Below the pieces are notes generated by a model that did no database searches, was not told the DNA's origin, and saw nothing but the letters and a program-made list of their open reading frames with translations. A stretch of 54,702 nucleotides of DNA from an uncultured Eubacterium sp. (GTDB lineage: Bacteria > Bacillota > Clostridia > Oscillospirales > Acutalibacteraceae): positions 1-54,702 of the forward strand of contig CALWID010000018.1 in the NCBI GenBank assembly GCA_944380635.1. The letters run 5' to 3'. Each line of letters starts with the position of its first letter. The first letter of the stretch is position 1. The position numbers were made by a program, and so were the translations under genes. This document shows, piece after piece, positions 16,703 to 26,550 of the stretch.

Positions 16703-19228
16703 TTATTCCTTCTCTGCGGCGGTTGATTCATCAGCGTTTTCATCTGCCGAAAGTTCATCGCCGGAATCATTATAATCGTTTGAATCTTCCTCAAATCTGT
16801 CCACAACAGAGATGGTGGCAACCTTTTCGCCCTCGTTTACGCGCATAACCTTAACGCCTTTGCTCGGGCGCTGGAAAGTTGAAATCTGGTCTGCGTGCGT
16901 GCGGATAACTATACCGTCGCTTGAAATCATAATAACATCGTCATCCTCTTTAACAGGGGCAATCATAGCAACTTTGCCGTACTGCGCTGTGCGGTAATTG
17001 ATAAGTCCTTTGCCGCCGCGGCTCTGAACACGGTAATCGTCAAACGAACTCCTCCTGCCGAATCCAGTTTCGGAAACGGTAAGCAGAGTATATCCGTCAA
17101 GCGACGCCGCAAAGCCTACAACATAATCGTCATCCTCAAGAGTGATTGCGCGCACGCCCCTTGCGGTTCTGCCTATCAGGCGGGCGTCTGTTTCGTTAAA
17201 GCAAATGCTCATACCGTTGTGTGTTGCAACAACAAGTTTTCTGTTGCCGTCCGTAATCTCTACATAAGCAAGTTCGTCGCCCTCGTCAAGATTTACGGCT
17301 ATAATTCCGCTTTGGCGGATATGGCAGTATTCGTCTATATCCGTGCGCTTGATAACGCCTTTCTTTGTAACCATACAAAGATAACGGCGGCTTTCATCCT
17401 GCGGAATTTTTACCATTGCGGAAACGGTTTCGCCCTTTTCAAGCGGAAGCAGGTTTACAACATTCATACCTTTGCCCGTTCTTGATGATGCGGGTATCTC
17501 ATATGCCTTTTTGCGGAAAACCTTGCCGGTGTTTGTAAACAGGAAAACAACATCGTGAGAGGAGCAACTAAACATTGTTTTTGCAACATCCTCTTCGCGG
17601 CGGCTCATTCCCATTATGCCTCTGCCGCCTCTGTTTTGCGCCTTGTAGGTATCAACCGTCATTCTCTTCATATAACCCATATTTGTAAGGGTTAAAATAC
17701 AATCTTCAACGGGGATAAGGTCCTCATCGTCAACAGAGCCGATAACGGCGCTTATTTCTGTTCTTCTTTCATCGCCGAATTTATCAACTATTTCTTTTGA
17801 TTCTTCCTTAATTATATCAAATACTCTTTCCTCGTGCTCAAGAATATCTTTGTAATCGGCAATCTTTTTATCAAGTTCTTCTAATTCGTTTACAATCTTT
17901 TCAATCTCAAGCCCTGCAAGTTGACCGAGTTGGAAATTTACTATTGCGGTTGCCTGAGGGTCGTCAAATTCAAACTTTTCCATAATGGCAAGTTTTGCCT
18001 CTGATTTTCCGCCCTTGCACGCTCTTATGGTTGCAATAATATCGTCAACAATATCAATCGCTTTTTTAAGGCCCTCTAAGATATGTGCCCTTGCTTCAGC
18101 CTTTTTAAGGTCATATTTTACACGCCTTGTAATAACTTCTTCCCTAAACTTAACATAGTTTTGAAGCATTTGTTTAAGGGTAAGAATTTTCGGCACTCCG
18201 TCCACAAGCGCAAGCATAATAACGCCGAAAGTGCCCTGCATTTGGGTCTGTTTATAAAGATTATTAAGCACAACCTGCGGATTTGCGTCTCTTTTAAGAG
18301 AAATTTCTATATGCATGCCTTTTCTGTTTGTAAAATCCTTTATATCGGAAATACCTTCAAGGCGCTTGTCCTTAACAAGTTCTGCTATTTTTGCAATAAG
18401 TTCCGCTTTTTTAACCTGATACGGAAGTTCTGTTACTATAATTTTATAATGGTCGCTTTTATCTTCCACTATTTCGGCGCGGGCACGGATATAAATTTTG
18501 CCCCTGCCGGTTGAATAAGCCTCTTTTATGCCTTTTGTGCCCATAATTATTCCCGCGGTAGGAAAATCGGGGCCTTTTATAAACTGCATAAGGTCCAGCG
18601 AATCGCAGTCCGGATGGTCTATAAGATATTCAACGCCCTCAACAACTTCTTTCATATTATGGGGCGGAATATTTGTTGCCATACCAACCGCAATACCTGA
18701 TGAGCCGTTTACAAGCAGATTGGGAAATCTTGTTGGCAAAACGGTGGGCTCTTTTAAGCGGTCGTCATAGTTCGGCTCAAAATCAACGGTATCTTTATCT
18801 ATATCCTGAAGCATGCGCATGCTTATTTTGCTCATACGGGATTCAGTATATCTGTAAGCCGCCGCCGGGTCGCCGTCTACCGTACCGAAGTTTCCGTGCC
18901 CGTCAACAAGCACATATCTCATTGAGAAATTCTGGGCAAGCCTTACCATAGCGTCATAAACAGACGCGTCGCCGTGAGGATGATAACGCCCAAGAACGGC
19001 GCCGACCGTATCGGCGCACTTACGGTATGGTTTTTCAGGGTACAGGTTATTCTCAAACATTGTGTAAAGAATACGCCTGTGAACAGGTTTTAAACCGTCC
19101 CTTACATCGGGCAGAGCCCTTTGTACAATTACGCTCATTGAATAATCAAGAAACGCTTTCCGCACTTCTTTGTTTATTTCAATATCTATAATTTTTTGGT
19201 TGTCATAACGCACTATATCGTCTGCCAT
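16703..19228 (-). CDS. gyrA: DNA gyrase subunit A
   Basis: Breakage-reunion subunit of gyrase, which introduces negative supercoils with Gyr[20 protein letters not shown] opens the winged-helix domain; [11 protein letters not shown] contains the catalytic Tyr at about residue 127. The C-terminal beta-pinwheel has the GyrA box QNRGGRG. An acidic tail ends the 841-residue protein. Ala88 occupies the position of E. coli Ser83 in the quinolone region ([10 protein letters not shown]), with Asp92 at the Asp87 position. ATG at 19228 follows TTTTTGGAGGTTAAA. It lies 176 bp after gyrB. Confidence 0.98.
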   Translation of the reverse strand: MADDIVRYDNQKIIDIEINKEVRKAFLDYSMSVIVQRALPDVRDGLKPVHRRILYTMFENNLYPEKPYRKCADTVGAVLGRYHPHGDASVYDAMVRLAQNFSMRYVLVDGHGNFGTVDGDPAAAYRYTESRMSKISMRMLQDIDKDTVDFEPNYDDRLKEPTVLPTRFPNLLVNGSSGIAVGMATNIPPHNMKEVVEGVEYLIDHPDCDSLDLMQFIKGPDFPTAGIIMGTKGIKEAYSTGRGKIYIRARAEIVEDKSDHYKIIVTELPYQVKKAELIAKIAELVKDKRLEGISDIKDFTNRKGMHIEISLKRDANPQVVLNNLYKQTQMQGTFGVIMLALVDGVPKILTLKQMLQNYVKFREEVITRRVKYDLKKAEARAHILEGLKKAIDIVDDIIATIRACKGGKSEAKLAIMEKFEFDDPQATAIVNFQLGQLAGLEIEKIVNELEELDKKIADYKDILEHEERVFDIIKEESKEIVDKFGDERRTEISAVIGSVDDEDLIPVEDCILTLTNMGYMKRMTVDTYKAQNRGGRGIMGMSRREEDVAKTMFSCSSHDVVFLFTNTGKVFRKKAYEIPASSRTGKGMNVVNLLPLEKGETVSAMVKIPQDESRRYLCMVTKKGVIKRTDIDEYCHIRQSGIIAVNLDEGDELAYVEITDGNRKLVVATHNGMSICFNETDARLIGRTARGVRAITLEDDDYVVGFAASLDGYTLLTVSETGFGRRSSFDDYRVQSRGGKGLINYRTAQYGKVAMIAPVKEDDDVIMISSDGIVIRTHADQISTFQRPSKGVKVMRVNEGEKVATISVVDRFEEDSNDYNDSGDELSADENADESTAAEKE

Positions 19229-19404
19229 TTTAACCTCCAAAAACAACTTCTTTTGCTTTAATGATTTTTATAATCACAATCCGTTTTTTTTAATAAAATA
19301 TCCTGCCTTTGCCGCGTTTTCTTATTTTTTAAGCCGGCGGCAAAACGCTTTTAAATTGATATTATTTACAAAGTTTTTATATTGTAATAAATTAATTTCT
19401 GTTT

Positions 19405-21372
19405 TTATACATCCAAATTTTGGACATATTTTGCGTTTTTCTCTATGAAATCACGGCGCGGCTCAACATTATCGCCCATTAAAATACTGAATGTTTCGTC
19501 CGCCTGCTGAGCGTCCTCAACCGTTACTCTCAGCATGGTTCTGAATTCAGGGTCCATAGTGGTTTCCCAAAGTTGCTCGGGGTCCATCTCACCAAGACCT
19601 TTATAACGCTGAACATCGCACTGGCCGCCCATTTCCTGAATAAGGCTGTCTCTTTCCTCATCGCTGAAAGCATATGCGTTCTTTTTGCCCTTTGTAACCT
19701 TAAAAAGAGGCGGCTGAGCAAGATAAACATACCCGCCCTCAACAAGAGGTTTCATATATCTGAAGAAAAATGTTAAAAGCAAAGTTCTGATATGAGCGCC
19801 GTCAACATCGGCATCCGCCATAATAACTATTTTGTGATAGCGCAGTTTTGATATATCAAAATCTTCGCCTATTCCTGTTCCGAGCGCTGTAACAATAGGC
19901 ATAAGTTTTTCGTTGCCGTAAACTTTATCAAGCCTTGCCTTTTCAACATTCAGCATTTTTCCCCAAAGGGGAAGTATAGCCTGGTGAACACGGTCGCGCC
20001 CCTCTTTTGCGGAACCGCCTGCGGAATCGCCCTCTACTATGTAGATTTCGCAAAGTTCAGGCACATTAGAAGAGCAGTCCGCAAGTTTTCCCTTTAGTTT
20101 TGTATTTTCAATTCCTGATTTATTTCTTGCGTTTTCCCTTGCCTTTCTTGCGGCTTCCCTTGCGCGGGACGCGTCCAGCGCTTTATTGAGTATTGCTTTC
20201 GCAGTTTGCGGGTTTTCCTCAAAATAGGTCATCAGTTTTTCATATACCATAGAGGAAACAAGCCCGGTAATATCCGTATTGCCGAGTTTACCTTTTGTCT
20301 GCCCCTCAAACTGAGCCTCCGTCAGTTTAACACTTACTATCGCGGTAAGGCCCTCGCGCACATCGTCGCCCGAAAGTTTTTTATCATTATCTTTAAGAAT
20401 ATTGTATTTTTTACCGTAATCGTTAAAAACACGGGTTAAAGCGGTTTTAAATCCTGTTTCGTGAGTACCGCCGTCAATAGTGTTTATATTATTTGCAAAA
20501 GAAAGCAGTATTTCATTATAGGAATCGGTATAACAGAGCGCAACTTCGGCACTTCTGTCCTCCTTAGTAGTGGAAATATGAATAACTTCTTCCTGAATAG
20601 GATTAAGACCCCTTGTTTTGTTTATATATTCAACAAAAGATTTTATACCGCCCTCATAATGGTAAACTTCTTTTCTCTGCTCTTCAGGGTCATCGCTTCT
20701 AAGGTCTGAAAGAGTTATGGACAGCCCTGCGTTAAGAAATGCCTGCTCGCGAAGTCTTCTTGAAAGCACATCAAAATCATAAACAAGAGTTTCGGTAAAT
20801 ATTTCGCCGTCCGGCTTAAATTTAATATAAGTTCCGTGGCCGTCTGAATCACCGATTATATGCAAATCATTTACCGGATTGCCTCTTTCAAAGCGCTGTG
20901 AATAAATATGCCCGTTTTGGGTAACTTCAACTTCAAGCCATTCAGAAAGAGCGTTTACAACTGACGAACCAACGCCATGCAGACCGCCGGAAACTTTGTA
21001 GCCGCTGCCGCCGAATTTACCGCCCGCGTGAAGAACGGTTAAAACAACCGTAACAGCGGGAAGCCCTGTTTTTTCATTAATACCGGTAGGAATACCGCGC
21101 CCGTTATCGCGAACGCCTATAACATTATCCGGCAGTATCTCACATTCAATATGAGTGCAGACCCCGGCAAGAGCCTCGTCTATTGAGTTATCAACAATTT
21201 CGTACACAAGGTGGTGAAGTCCGCGAGGACCCGTGGAGCCGATATACATACCCGGTCTTTTGCGCACCGCCTCAAGGCCTTCCAAAACCTGAATATCTTT
21301 TGCAGAATATTCCTCGGTTACGGAAGTATCCATATCCTCTTCCTCAAGAACAATTTTGTTTTCTTCACTCAT
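19405..21372 (-). CDS. gyrB: DNA gyrase subunit B
   Basis: ATPase subunit of gyrase. GHKL fold: [24 protein letters not shown] and [19 protein letters not shown]. The TOPRIM domain has [15 protein letters not shown] and DADVDGAHI, the acidic Mg2+ site. Near the C-terminus, QRYKGLGEM and a tail ending [10 protein letters not shown] are typical of short Gram-positive GyrB. ATG at 21372 follows GGTTGGGAGAAATAAG. It starts 2 bp after the remB stop. Confidence 0.98.
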   Translation of the reverse strand: MSEENKIVLEEEDMDTSVTEEYSAKDIQVLEGLEAVRKRPGMYIGSTGPRGLHHLVYEIVDNSIDEALAGVCTHIECEILPDNVIGVRDNGRGIPTGINEKTGLPAVTVVLTVLHAGGKFGGSGYKVSGGLHGVGSSVVNALSEWLEVEVTQNGHIYSQRFERGNPVNDLHIIGDSDGHGTYIKFKPDGEIFTETLVYDFDVLSRRLREQAFLNAGLSITLSDLRSDDPEEQRKEVYHYEGGIKSFVEYINKTRGLNPIQEEVIHISTTKEDRSAEVALCYTDSYNEILLSFANNINTIDGGTHETGFKTALTRVFNDYGKKYNILKDNDKKLSGDDVREGLTAIVSVKLTEAQFEGQTKGKLGNTDITGLVSSMVYEKLMTYFEENPQTAKAILNKALDASRAREAARKARENARNKSGIENTKLKGKLADCSSNVPELCEIYIVEGDSAGGSAKEGRDRVHQAILPLWGKMLNVEKARLDKVYGNEKLMPIVTALGTGIGEDFDISKLRYHKIVIMADADVDGAHIRTLLLTFFFRYMKPLVEGGYVYLAQPPLFKVTKGKKNAYAFSDEERDSLIQEMGGQCDVQRYKGLGEMDPEQLWETTMDPEFRTMLRVTVEDAQQADETFSILMGDNVEPRRDFIEKNAKYVQNLDV

Positions 21373-21374
21373 TC

Positions 21375-21617
21375 TTATTTCTCCCAACCTGCCCGCTTTA
21401 AAAGCGTGCTTGTATTAAGCGGGCTTATATAAATTTTATCTTTTGCAACTATAAAACTTTTTGGCAAATCATAACTTGTTAAAACAACTTTGTTTTCTTT
21501 TTGTGCCTTTGCAAGAAAATCACGGGTAGGTTTATTTACAGTGGTTTTATCCATATCAAAAATTCCCGTTATGTCTTCTGTTTTAAGCACAAAATCCTCG
21601 CCTATATTTATATACAT
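21375..21617 (-). CDS. remB: DUF370 (RemA/RemB-like) regulator
   Basis: 80-residue protein of the extracellular-matrix regulator family, starting [20 protein letters not shown]. In Bacillus subtilis, remB (yaaB) occupies the same place between recF and gyrB; its paralogue RemA is a DNA-binding activator of matrix genes. Function here is inferred from family and position. It is part of the dnaN-S4-recF-remB-gyrB run, 4 bp after recF. Confidence 0.85.
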   Translation of the reverse strand: MYINIGEDFVLKTEDITGIFDMDKTTVNKPTRDFLAKAQKENKVVLTSYDLPKSFIVAKDKIYISPLNTSTLLKRAGWEK

Positions 21618-21621
21618 ATCA

Positions 21622-22713
21622 TCACTCCGCCACGGTGCCGTTTTCTATTTTTATGGTTTTGCCTTTTTTAAGGCGCAAAACGCTTTCGGCGTCGCAGCAG
21701 GTTATAAACACCTGCCAGTCTTTAAGATGATTTAATATATAATCCTGCCTTTTTTCGTCAAGTTCGCTCATAACATCATCAAGAAGAGCGGCGGGTTTTA
21801 TTCCCGTTTTTTCATAAAGCAGGCTCGCCTCGGCAAGTTTAAGCGCAAGCACTGAACTTCTTTGCTGCCCCTGACTGCCGTATATTCTTGCGGATTTGCC
21901 GTTTATAAGTATTTCAATATCATCCCTGTGGGGCCCTGTTTTAGTTATTTTATTTAAAATATCGTTATTTTGATTTTCATTAAGCATTTTCAGCAGTTTT
22001 TTTTCTATTTCTGCCTGCTCAAGACCGGCATAATCAAAATCGCCGTCAAGTTTTAATGTTATTTCTTCTTTTCCGCCGGATATACCGCTGAAAATATCTT
22101 TTACAAACGGCGTGATTGCCTCAATATATTTCTGCCTTTGATAAATTATTTTTGCTCCCTCTTTTGCAAGGGCGGCGTCCCACACATAAAGCATACTTCT
22201 TAGGTCTGCGCTTACGGAAATATCTTTAATTACTATATTTCTTTGCTGCAATGCCCTGCCGTATGCTTTAAGAACGGCGGCATAATTGCTTTTTATCTGG
22301 CACAAAGCGTCGTCCGCAAATTTTCTTCTTTCCGCCGGCCCTCCTTTTACAAGCATTAGATGAGCGGGCGAAAATACCACGGCTTTTATTTCTTCACCAA
22401 GAGCAGAAACACTTTTTTTTGAAATTCCGTTTAATTTTGCTCTTTTTTTGCCGTCTGTTTCAATTTCAGCAGTCTGTTTTCTGCCGCCACCCTCAAAATT
22501 AATCTTTAGCCTTGCCTTTTTACAGCCAAAAGAAATCATTTCACTGTCCCTCGCGCCGCGAAAAGAACGCGCACCGGTAAAAAGGTAAATTGCCTCAATT
22601 AAATTTGTTTTTCCCTGGGCGTTTTTGCCGTAAATAATATTTACATCTTCAAAATCAACGGCAATATTTTTGAAATTTCTAAAATTTTCTGCCTCTAATC
22701 TGTTAATCTTCAT
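21622..22713 (-). CDS. recF: DNA replication and repair protein RecF
   Basis: ABC-type ATPase that loads RecA at gaps as part of RecFOR. The Walker A is [36 protein letters not shown] is the signature motif, and [17 protein letters not shown] is Walker B plus the D-loop. 363 aa is standard. It overlaps the S4 gene upstream by 11 bp. Confidence 0.97.
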   Translation of the reverse strand: MKINRLEAENFRNFKNIAVDFEDVNIIYGKNAQGKTNLIEAIYLFTGARSFRGARDSEMISFGCKKARLKINFEGGGRKQTAEIETDGKKRAKLNGISKKSVSALGEEIKAVVFSPAHLMLVKGGPAERRKFADDALCQIKSNYAAVLKAYGRALQQRNIVIKDISVSADLRSMLYVWDAALAKEGAKIIYQRQKYIEAITPFVKDIFSGISGGKEEITLKLDGDFDYAGLEQAEIEKKLLKMLNENQNNDILNKITKTGPHRDDIEILINGKSARIYGSQGQQRSSVLALKLAEASLLYEKTGIKPAALLDDVMSELDEKRQDYILNHLKDWQVFITCCDAESVLRLKKGKTIKIENGTVAE

Positions 22714-22954
22714 TAATTATCTCATAATCTATTTTTAAAAAAGATACAATATCTCCGTTTTTAATCTTTTTTCCTCTTGCAGTGCAGATTTCGCCATTTA
22801 CCTTAACACAGCCTTCCTGCACCATCTGTTTTGCAGCAGCGCCTGTTTCCGCCGCTCCTGCAAATTTTAAAAAACTGTCAAGTTTTATAAACGGAGTTGA
22901 TATTGCTATTTTTTCTTTTTGCCTTTCGGCTATCTTTGCTTTTATTTTTTTCAT
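22703..22954 (-). CDS. S4-domain RNA-binding protein (YaaA-like)
   Basis: Small putative RNA-binding protein between dnaN and recF, the position of yaaA in Bacillus. [27 protein letters not shown], then [19 protein letters not shown], is an S4 fold. ATG at 22954 gives 83 aa. A longer open frame to 23023 exists, but its extra residues are translated from the adjacent repeat, so I do not trust it. There is no strong ribosome-binding site before 22954 (only AAAGAAA), so the exact start is uncertain. Confidence 0.8.
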   Translation of the reverse strand: MKKIKAKIAERQKEKIAISTPFIKLDSFLKFAGAAETGAAAKQMVQEGCVKVNGEICTARGKKIKNGDIVSFLKIDYEIINED

Positions 22955-22994
22955 AACAGTATAAAATTTCTTTAATTTTTTATTTTTTTGTGGA

Positions 22995-23331
22995 AACAAC
23001 CCCTCCGTCAACTTCGTTGACACCTCCCCTTACACAGGGGAGGCAATAAAGTGGGAACAATTTTCATTGAAACTGCCCTCTTACACAGGGGAGGCGGTAA
23101 AATGGGGAGCAACTTGCGTTGACACCTCCCCTTACACAGGGGAGGCGGTAAAGTGAGAAACAATTTTCATTGAAACTGCCCTCTTACACAGGGGAGAAAG
23201 TAAAGTGAGGAGCAACTTGCGTTGAAACTGCCCCCTTACACAGGGGAGACACTAAAGTAACAGAAGCACCGTTTCGGCTCCCTTGTGTAAAGGGAGCTGG
23301 CAAAGCCGCAGGCTTTGACTGAGGGATTGTT
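22995..23331 (-). repeat. Composite palindromic repeat element, copy 1 (expanded)
   Basis: Begins AACAACCCCTCCGTCAAC and ends GACTGAGGGATTGTT, imperfect inverted ends of type AACAAYCCCTCMGTCAA. Inside are five ~51-bp tandem units, each with a hairpin CCTCCCC-TTACAC-AGGGGAGG or a degenerate form. TTACACAGGGG recurs at 23030, 23081, 23132, 23183 and 23236. Units alternate between a GACACCTCCCC type and a GAAACTGCCCTC type, giving a 102-bp higher-order period. A second hairpin, GGCTCCCTT...AAGGGAGC, closes the element. No target duplication is obvious and there is no ORF inside. It lies within the dnaN-S4-recF transcript. Confidence 0.9.
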
Positions 23332-23344
23332 ATACAATATTTAA

Positions 23345-24460
23345 TTAATTTTCCGTGCTTTTAAGCCTCATCGGCAAAACAAGGAAAAGAAAATGCTCAT
23401 CATTAACAGGCAAAACCTTAACGGGGCTTACAGGCCCGCCGAGTTCAATTTTAACCTGGTCTGTATCCGCGGCAGAAAGAGCGTCAAGCAGATATTTTGA
23501 ATTAAAGCCTATTTCAACTCTTGCGCCGCTGATATTTGCGTGAGTATAATCAACAACTCTGCCGAGAGATGAAACTGTTGAAATACGCATTTCATCATTA
23601 TCAAACAGGCACCTAATCGGGTTTTTAGCGTTGTTTTCAATAACGGGAATTGTTCTTTCAATGCACTCAATAGCGTCATTTGTATTAATAAGAACAGTAG
23701 TGTTTGATGTTTTCGGAACAGCGGCGTCATAATCAAGAAAATCGCCCTCAAGAAGTCTGCTTATAATGCTGTAATTTTCAACTTCAAAAATTATATGGCG
23801 TTTTCCTACGCTTATCTGAATATCCTTGTCATTATCAGAACCGATTATTTTTATAAGTTCCCTGATTGTTTTTTTAGGCACTATAAAACTAATGTCTTCG
23901 CCGTCATATTTAATAGTTTCTGTTCTGATTGCAAGCCTGTATCCGTCAACACCAACAAGGCGCAACTGATTAAGACTCATTTCAAATTTAAGCCCTGTGT
24001 GCACCTGTTTTGAATTTTCATTCTCAGCAACGGCAAATAAAGTCTGCATTACCATCTGCTGAAGTATATGCTGATTAATAAACAGCGGCACTCCGCCAGA
24101 TACGCTCGGCAGTTCGGGATATTCCTGCGCGTCAATACCCATAATATTATACTGAGCGGCTCCCGCTATAATTGAAACAGATGTGCCGTTTGTTTCAAAA
24201 GTAATTGTTTCGCTTGTGGCTTTTCTTATAATATCGCAAAGTACTTTTGCATTTATTACAATCGCGCCCGGCTCGCTTACGGTTGCCTGCATAATTGTGT
24301 TTATGCCGAATTCAAAATCATAGCCCGTAAGGCTCAGGGTATCGCTGCCGCATTCCATAAGTATTCCCTCTATTGTGGGAATGGTTACTTTGGTGCTAAC
24401 CGCCCTAATAACATTATTGCATGCGTCATTCAAATTTTTAGTGTTGCAGGAAAATTTCAT
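23345..24460 (-). CDS. dnaN: DNA polymerase III sliding clamp (beta subunit)
   Basis: Ring-shaped processivity factor that tethers polymerases, including Pol IV (dinB here), to DNA. 371 aa with three similar clamp domains. It begins MKFSCNTKNLNDACNNVIRA and ends VNDEHFLFLVLPMRL, the C-terminal segment of the peptide-binding pocket. It is separated from dnaA by 422 bp. RBS AAGGTGA. Confidence 0.97.
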   Translation of the reverse strand: MKFSCNTKNLNDACNNVIRAVSTKVTIPTIEGILMECGSDTLSLTGYDFEFGINTIMQATVSEPGAIVINAKVLCDIIRKATSETITFETNGTSVSIIAGAAQYNIMGIDAQEYPELPSVSGGVPLFINQHILQQMVMQTLFAVAENENSKQVHTGLKFEMSLNQLRLVGVDGYRLAIRTETIKYDGEDISFIVPKKTIRELIKIIGSDNDKDIQISVGKRHIIFEVENYSIISRLLEGDFLDYDAAVPKTSNTTVLINTNDAIECIERTIPVIENNAKNPIRCLFDNDEMRISTVSSLGRVVDYTHANISGARVEIGFNSKYLLDALSAADTDQVKIELGGPVSPVKVLPVNDEHFLFLVLPMRLKSTEN

Positions 24461-24882
24461 ATTTTCACCTTAGCCTTTCAGACTACAAAAAATATTTTTT
24501 TATTTTTAACACCTTATTGTAGCCGATAAGGTGCCGTCTGTTTTACCGCCTTTTTGTTTTGCCGTATCTGATTTTAAAGGTGGATATTTAAAACAGTGAA
24601 ATTTTTTGCACTGTTTGCTGTATTATCCAAAAAAACAAAAGAAATTCTTATTATGATTAAGAAAATTATAGTAGTATTATTAGTAGTGTCAAAAATGTTT
24701 AAAATTGCCGTGATTTAAGTTTTAAAGCCAAAAAACAGGAAATTTTTTCTGTTGATTATTTATTGAAAAAATGTTGTGTTTGTTGAAGATTTTTATTTTC
24801 AACAGCCGTGTTTAAAATTTTTATGTTAAAAAACAAAAAGTTGTTGAAAAAATTTTTTGAATTTTGACTTAAAAGCGGTTAT
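24461..24882. other. dnaA-dnaN gap, candidate oriC with variant DnaA boxes
   Basis: AT-rich gap in the classical oriC2 position. TTTTCAACA occurs at 24796-24804 (plus) and at 24842-24850 (as TGTTGAAAA). One-mismatch relatives are TGTTGATTA at 24750, TATTGAAAA at 24761 and TGTTGAAGA at 24781. The only sequence close to the classical TTATCCACA is TTATCCAAA at 24623-24631. Runs of A and T around 24730-24860 could unwind. A further TGTTGAAAA lies upstream of dnaA at 26296-26304. Origin function is inferred. Confidence 0.55.
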
Positions 24883-26259
24883 TTAATCATTTGTTTTAAC
24901 ATTATTTATAATATCGTTTATTTTTCTTTCAAGTTTGGAATCCTCTTCCATCTTTTTTGAAATTTCTTTCAGGCTGTATATAACGGTTGAGTAATTTTTG
25001 CCGAATTCCTCGCCTATCTGTTCAAGGGTAAGGGTGGTAACCTCCCTCATTATATACATACACATTTTTCTGGCAAGAGAAATATTTGCCTTTTGTTTTG
25101 ACGATTTTATTTCATCAACCGGTATTCCCTGCATTCTTGAAACTTCCTCAATGATTTTTTCAATCGTTACGGGAATAGGGGGAATATCGTCGTCAATAAC
25201 ATCTTTTATAACTTTCTGCGCGATTGCAATAGTTGGCTCTTTATTTGTAATTTCATTAAGCGCGGAAAGTTTTTTTACCGTGCCCTCAAGTTGGCGGATA
25301 TTTGTTTTAATTTTATTTGCTATGTATTCAACAACTTCGTTTGAAATATTTAAATTAAGCATCATTGCCTTGTTTTTAATTATAAGGCAGCGTGTTTCAT
25401 ATTCCGGGCTTTGAATATCCGCAAGTATTCCGCTTACAAATCTTGAAACAAGCCTTTCGGTAAGGCTCTGAATTTCTTTAGGAGGGCGGTCTGAAGTCAG
25501 CACAATCTGTTTGCCGTTTTCAATAAGGGAATTAAAGGTGTGGAAAAATTCCTCTTCCGTCTGCACCTTGCCGGCTATAAACTGAATATCGTCTATCAGC
25601 AGCACATCTATGTTGCGAAATTTCATATGAAATTCATCAGTTGCTTTTCTGTCCAGCGCGTTAAGAAATTCATTAAGAAAATCTTCCGAGCGCATATAAA
25701 CGATTTTCATATCGGGAAAATTTTTTCTTATTTCATAGCAAATTGCGTTTAATATATGCGTTTTGCCAAGACCTGATTTTCCGTATATAAAAAGTGGATT
25801 ATAGTTGCCGTAAGAATGGTCGTGCCTAATATGCCCGCCCGGGTCTTTTGCAACTGCCATTGCCGCCCTGTATGCAAATTTGTTTGACGGCCCCTCAACA
25901 AAAGTTTCAAATGTAAACTGCTCCTGCTTGTCCTCAGGCAGGGGATAAATATTTTTGTTTTCATTTTTTTGTTTTGCTTCAGGCTCAACCGCCGGCTTTT
26001 TATCAAGCACAAGTTCTATCTCAACAGGAAATCCCATAATTTCTTCAAAAGCCTTTTTAAGTTTATCAATATACTGGCTTTTGATTATATTTATTTGTAT
26101 ATCGTTTGGGCAGTGGAGAAAAACGGTGTTATCTTTAAAATCCGTAAATTCAAGATAGCCGTTTTTTTCACCGCTGAGCCAGGCGGAAAATCCCGTTTGT
26201 GATACATACGGGCGCACCGCCTCAAGCACTTCTATCCATATATCTTTATATGTATTCAT
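24883..26259 (-). CDS. dnaA: Replication initiator DnaA
   Basis: AAA+ initiator that opens oriC. Residues ~1-85 are domain I, and ~86-115 a charged linker. The AAA+ core has Walker A GKSGLGKT at 160-167 (the usual form is GGVGLGKT), a ~9-residue insertion just before it, Walker B LLIDDIQF, and LTSDRPP. Domain IV (~365-458) has LARKMCMYIMREVTTLTL as expected, but the DNA-reading signature, normally GGRDHTTV, reads GKNYSTV (420-426). The Asp and His that contact box bases are Asn and Tyr, and the usual SLP is TLE. 458 aa; RBS TGAGGAG. Confidence 0.97.
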   Translation of the reverse strand: MNTYKDIWIEVLEAVRPYVSQTGFSAWLSGEKNGYLEFTDFKDNTVFLHCPNDIQINIIKSQYIDKLKKAFEEIMGFPVEIELVLDKKPAVEPEAKQKNENKNIYPLPEDKQEQFTFETFVEGPSNKFAYRAAMAVAKDPGGHIRHDHSYGNYNPLFIYGKSGLGKTHILNAICYEIRKNFPDMKIVYMRSEDFLNEFLNALDRKATDEFHMKFRNIDVLLIDDIQFIAGKVQTEEEFFHTFNSLIENGKQIVLTSDRPPKEIQSLTERLVSRFVSGILADIQSPEYETRCLIIKNKAMMLNLNISNEVVEYIANKIKTNIRQLEGTVKKLSALNEITNKEPTIAIAQKVIKDVIDDDIPPIPVTIEKIIEEVSRMQGIPVDEIKSSKQKANISLARKMCMYIMREVTTLTLEQIGEEFGKNYSTVIYSLKEISKKMEEDSKLERKINDIINNVKTND

Positions 26260-26295
26260 ATCTGCTCCTCAGTTTTTAATAAATATTTAAAATAA

Positions 26296-26304
26296 TGTTG
26301 AAAA
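26296..26304 (-). promoter_or_regulatory. Variant DnaA box in the dnaA leader
   Basis: TTTTCAACA on the minus strand, 15 bp past the dnaA -10 box. It is the same word found twice in the dnaA-dnaN gap. It is a plausible autoregulation site if this word is the DnaA box here. Confidence 0.4.
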
Positions 26305-26318
26305 CCGCAATATAGAAT

Positions 26319-26347
26319 ATTATAACACTTTATTTAATAATATACAA
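26319..26347 (-). promoter_or_regulatory. dnaA promoter
   Basis: Minus-strand TTGTAT, 17-bp spacer, TATAAT, about 60 bp upstream of the dnaA start. The gap to 26550 is AT-rich, has no gene, and is a second candidate location for origin unwinding. Confidence 0.55.
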
Positions 26348-26550
26348 TACTTAAAATTTATAATATATTTTAGATATATAATATTTAAATCTTTAAGTGA
26401 AAAACATTTATTTTTTAGTGTAATACCTGATAGGCGGTGTTTAAAATATTGTTTTAACCAGCCGTTTTAAAGCGTTGTTTTTAATAATTTATTACTTGTT
26501 TTATAAATACCGTTAATGTATAATAATTCTTAAAGGAAAGGAGGGCAAAA

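Noticed and set aside
22955-23023. Longer N-terminus of the S4 protein
   Set aside because: The additional residues come from the repeat element, and YaaA-type proteins are short.
22995-23331. Regular 51-bp repeats considered as a CRISPR array
   Set aside because: The entire unit is repeated with no unique spacers, units are degenerate, and no cas gene is nearby. The same sequence occurs elsewhere as a dispersed element.
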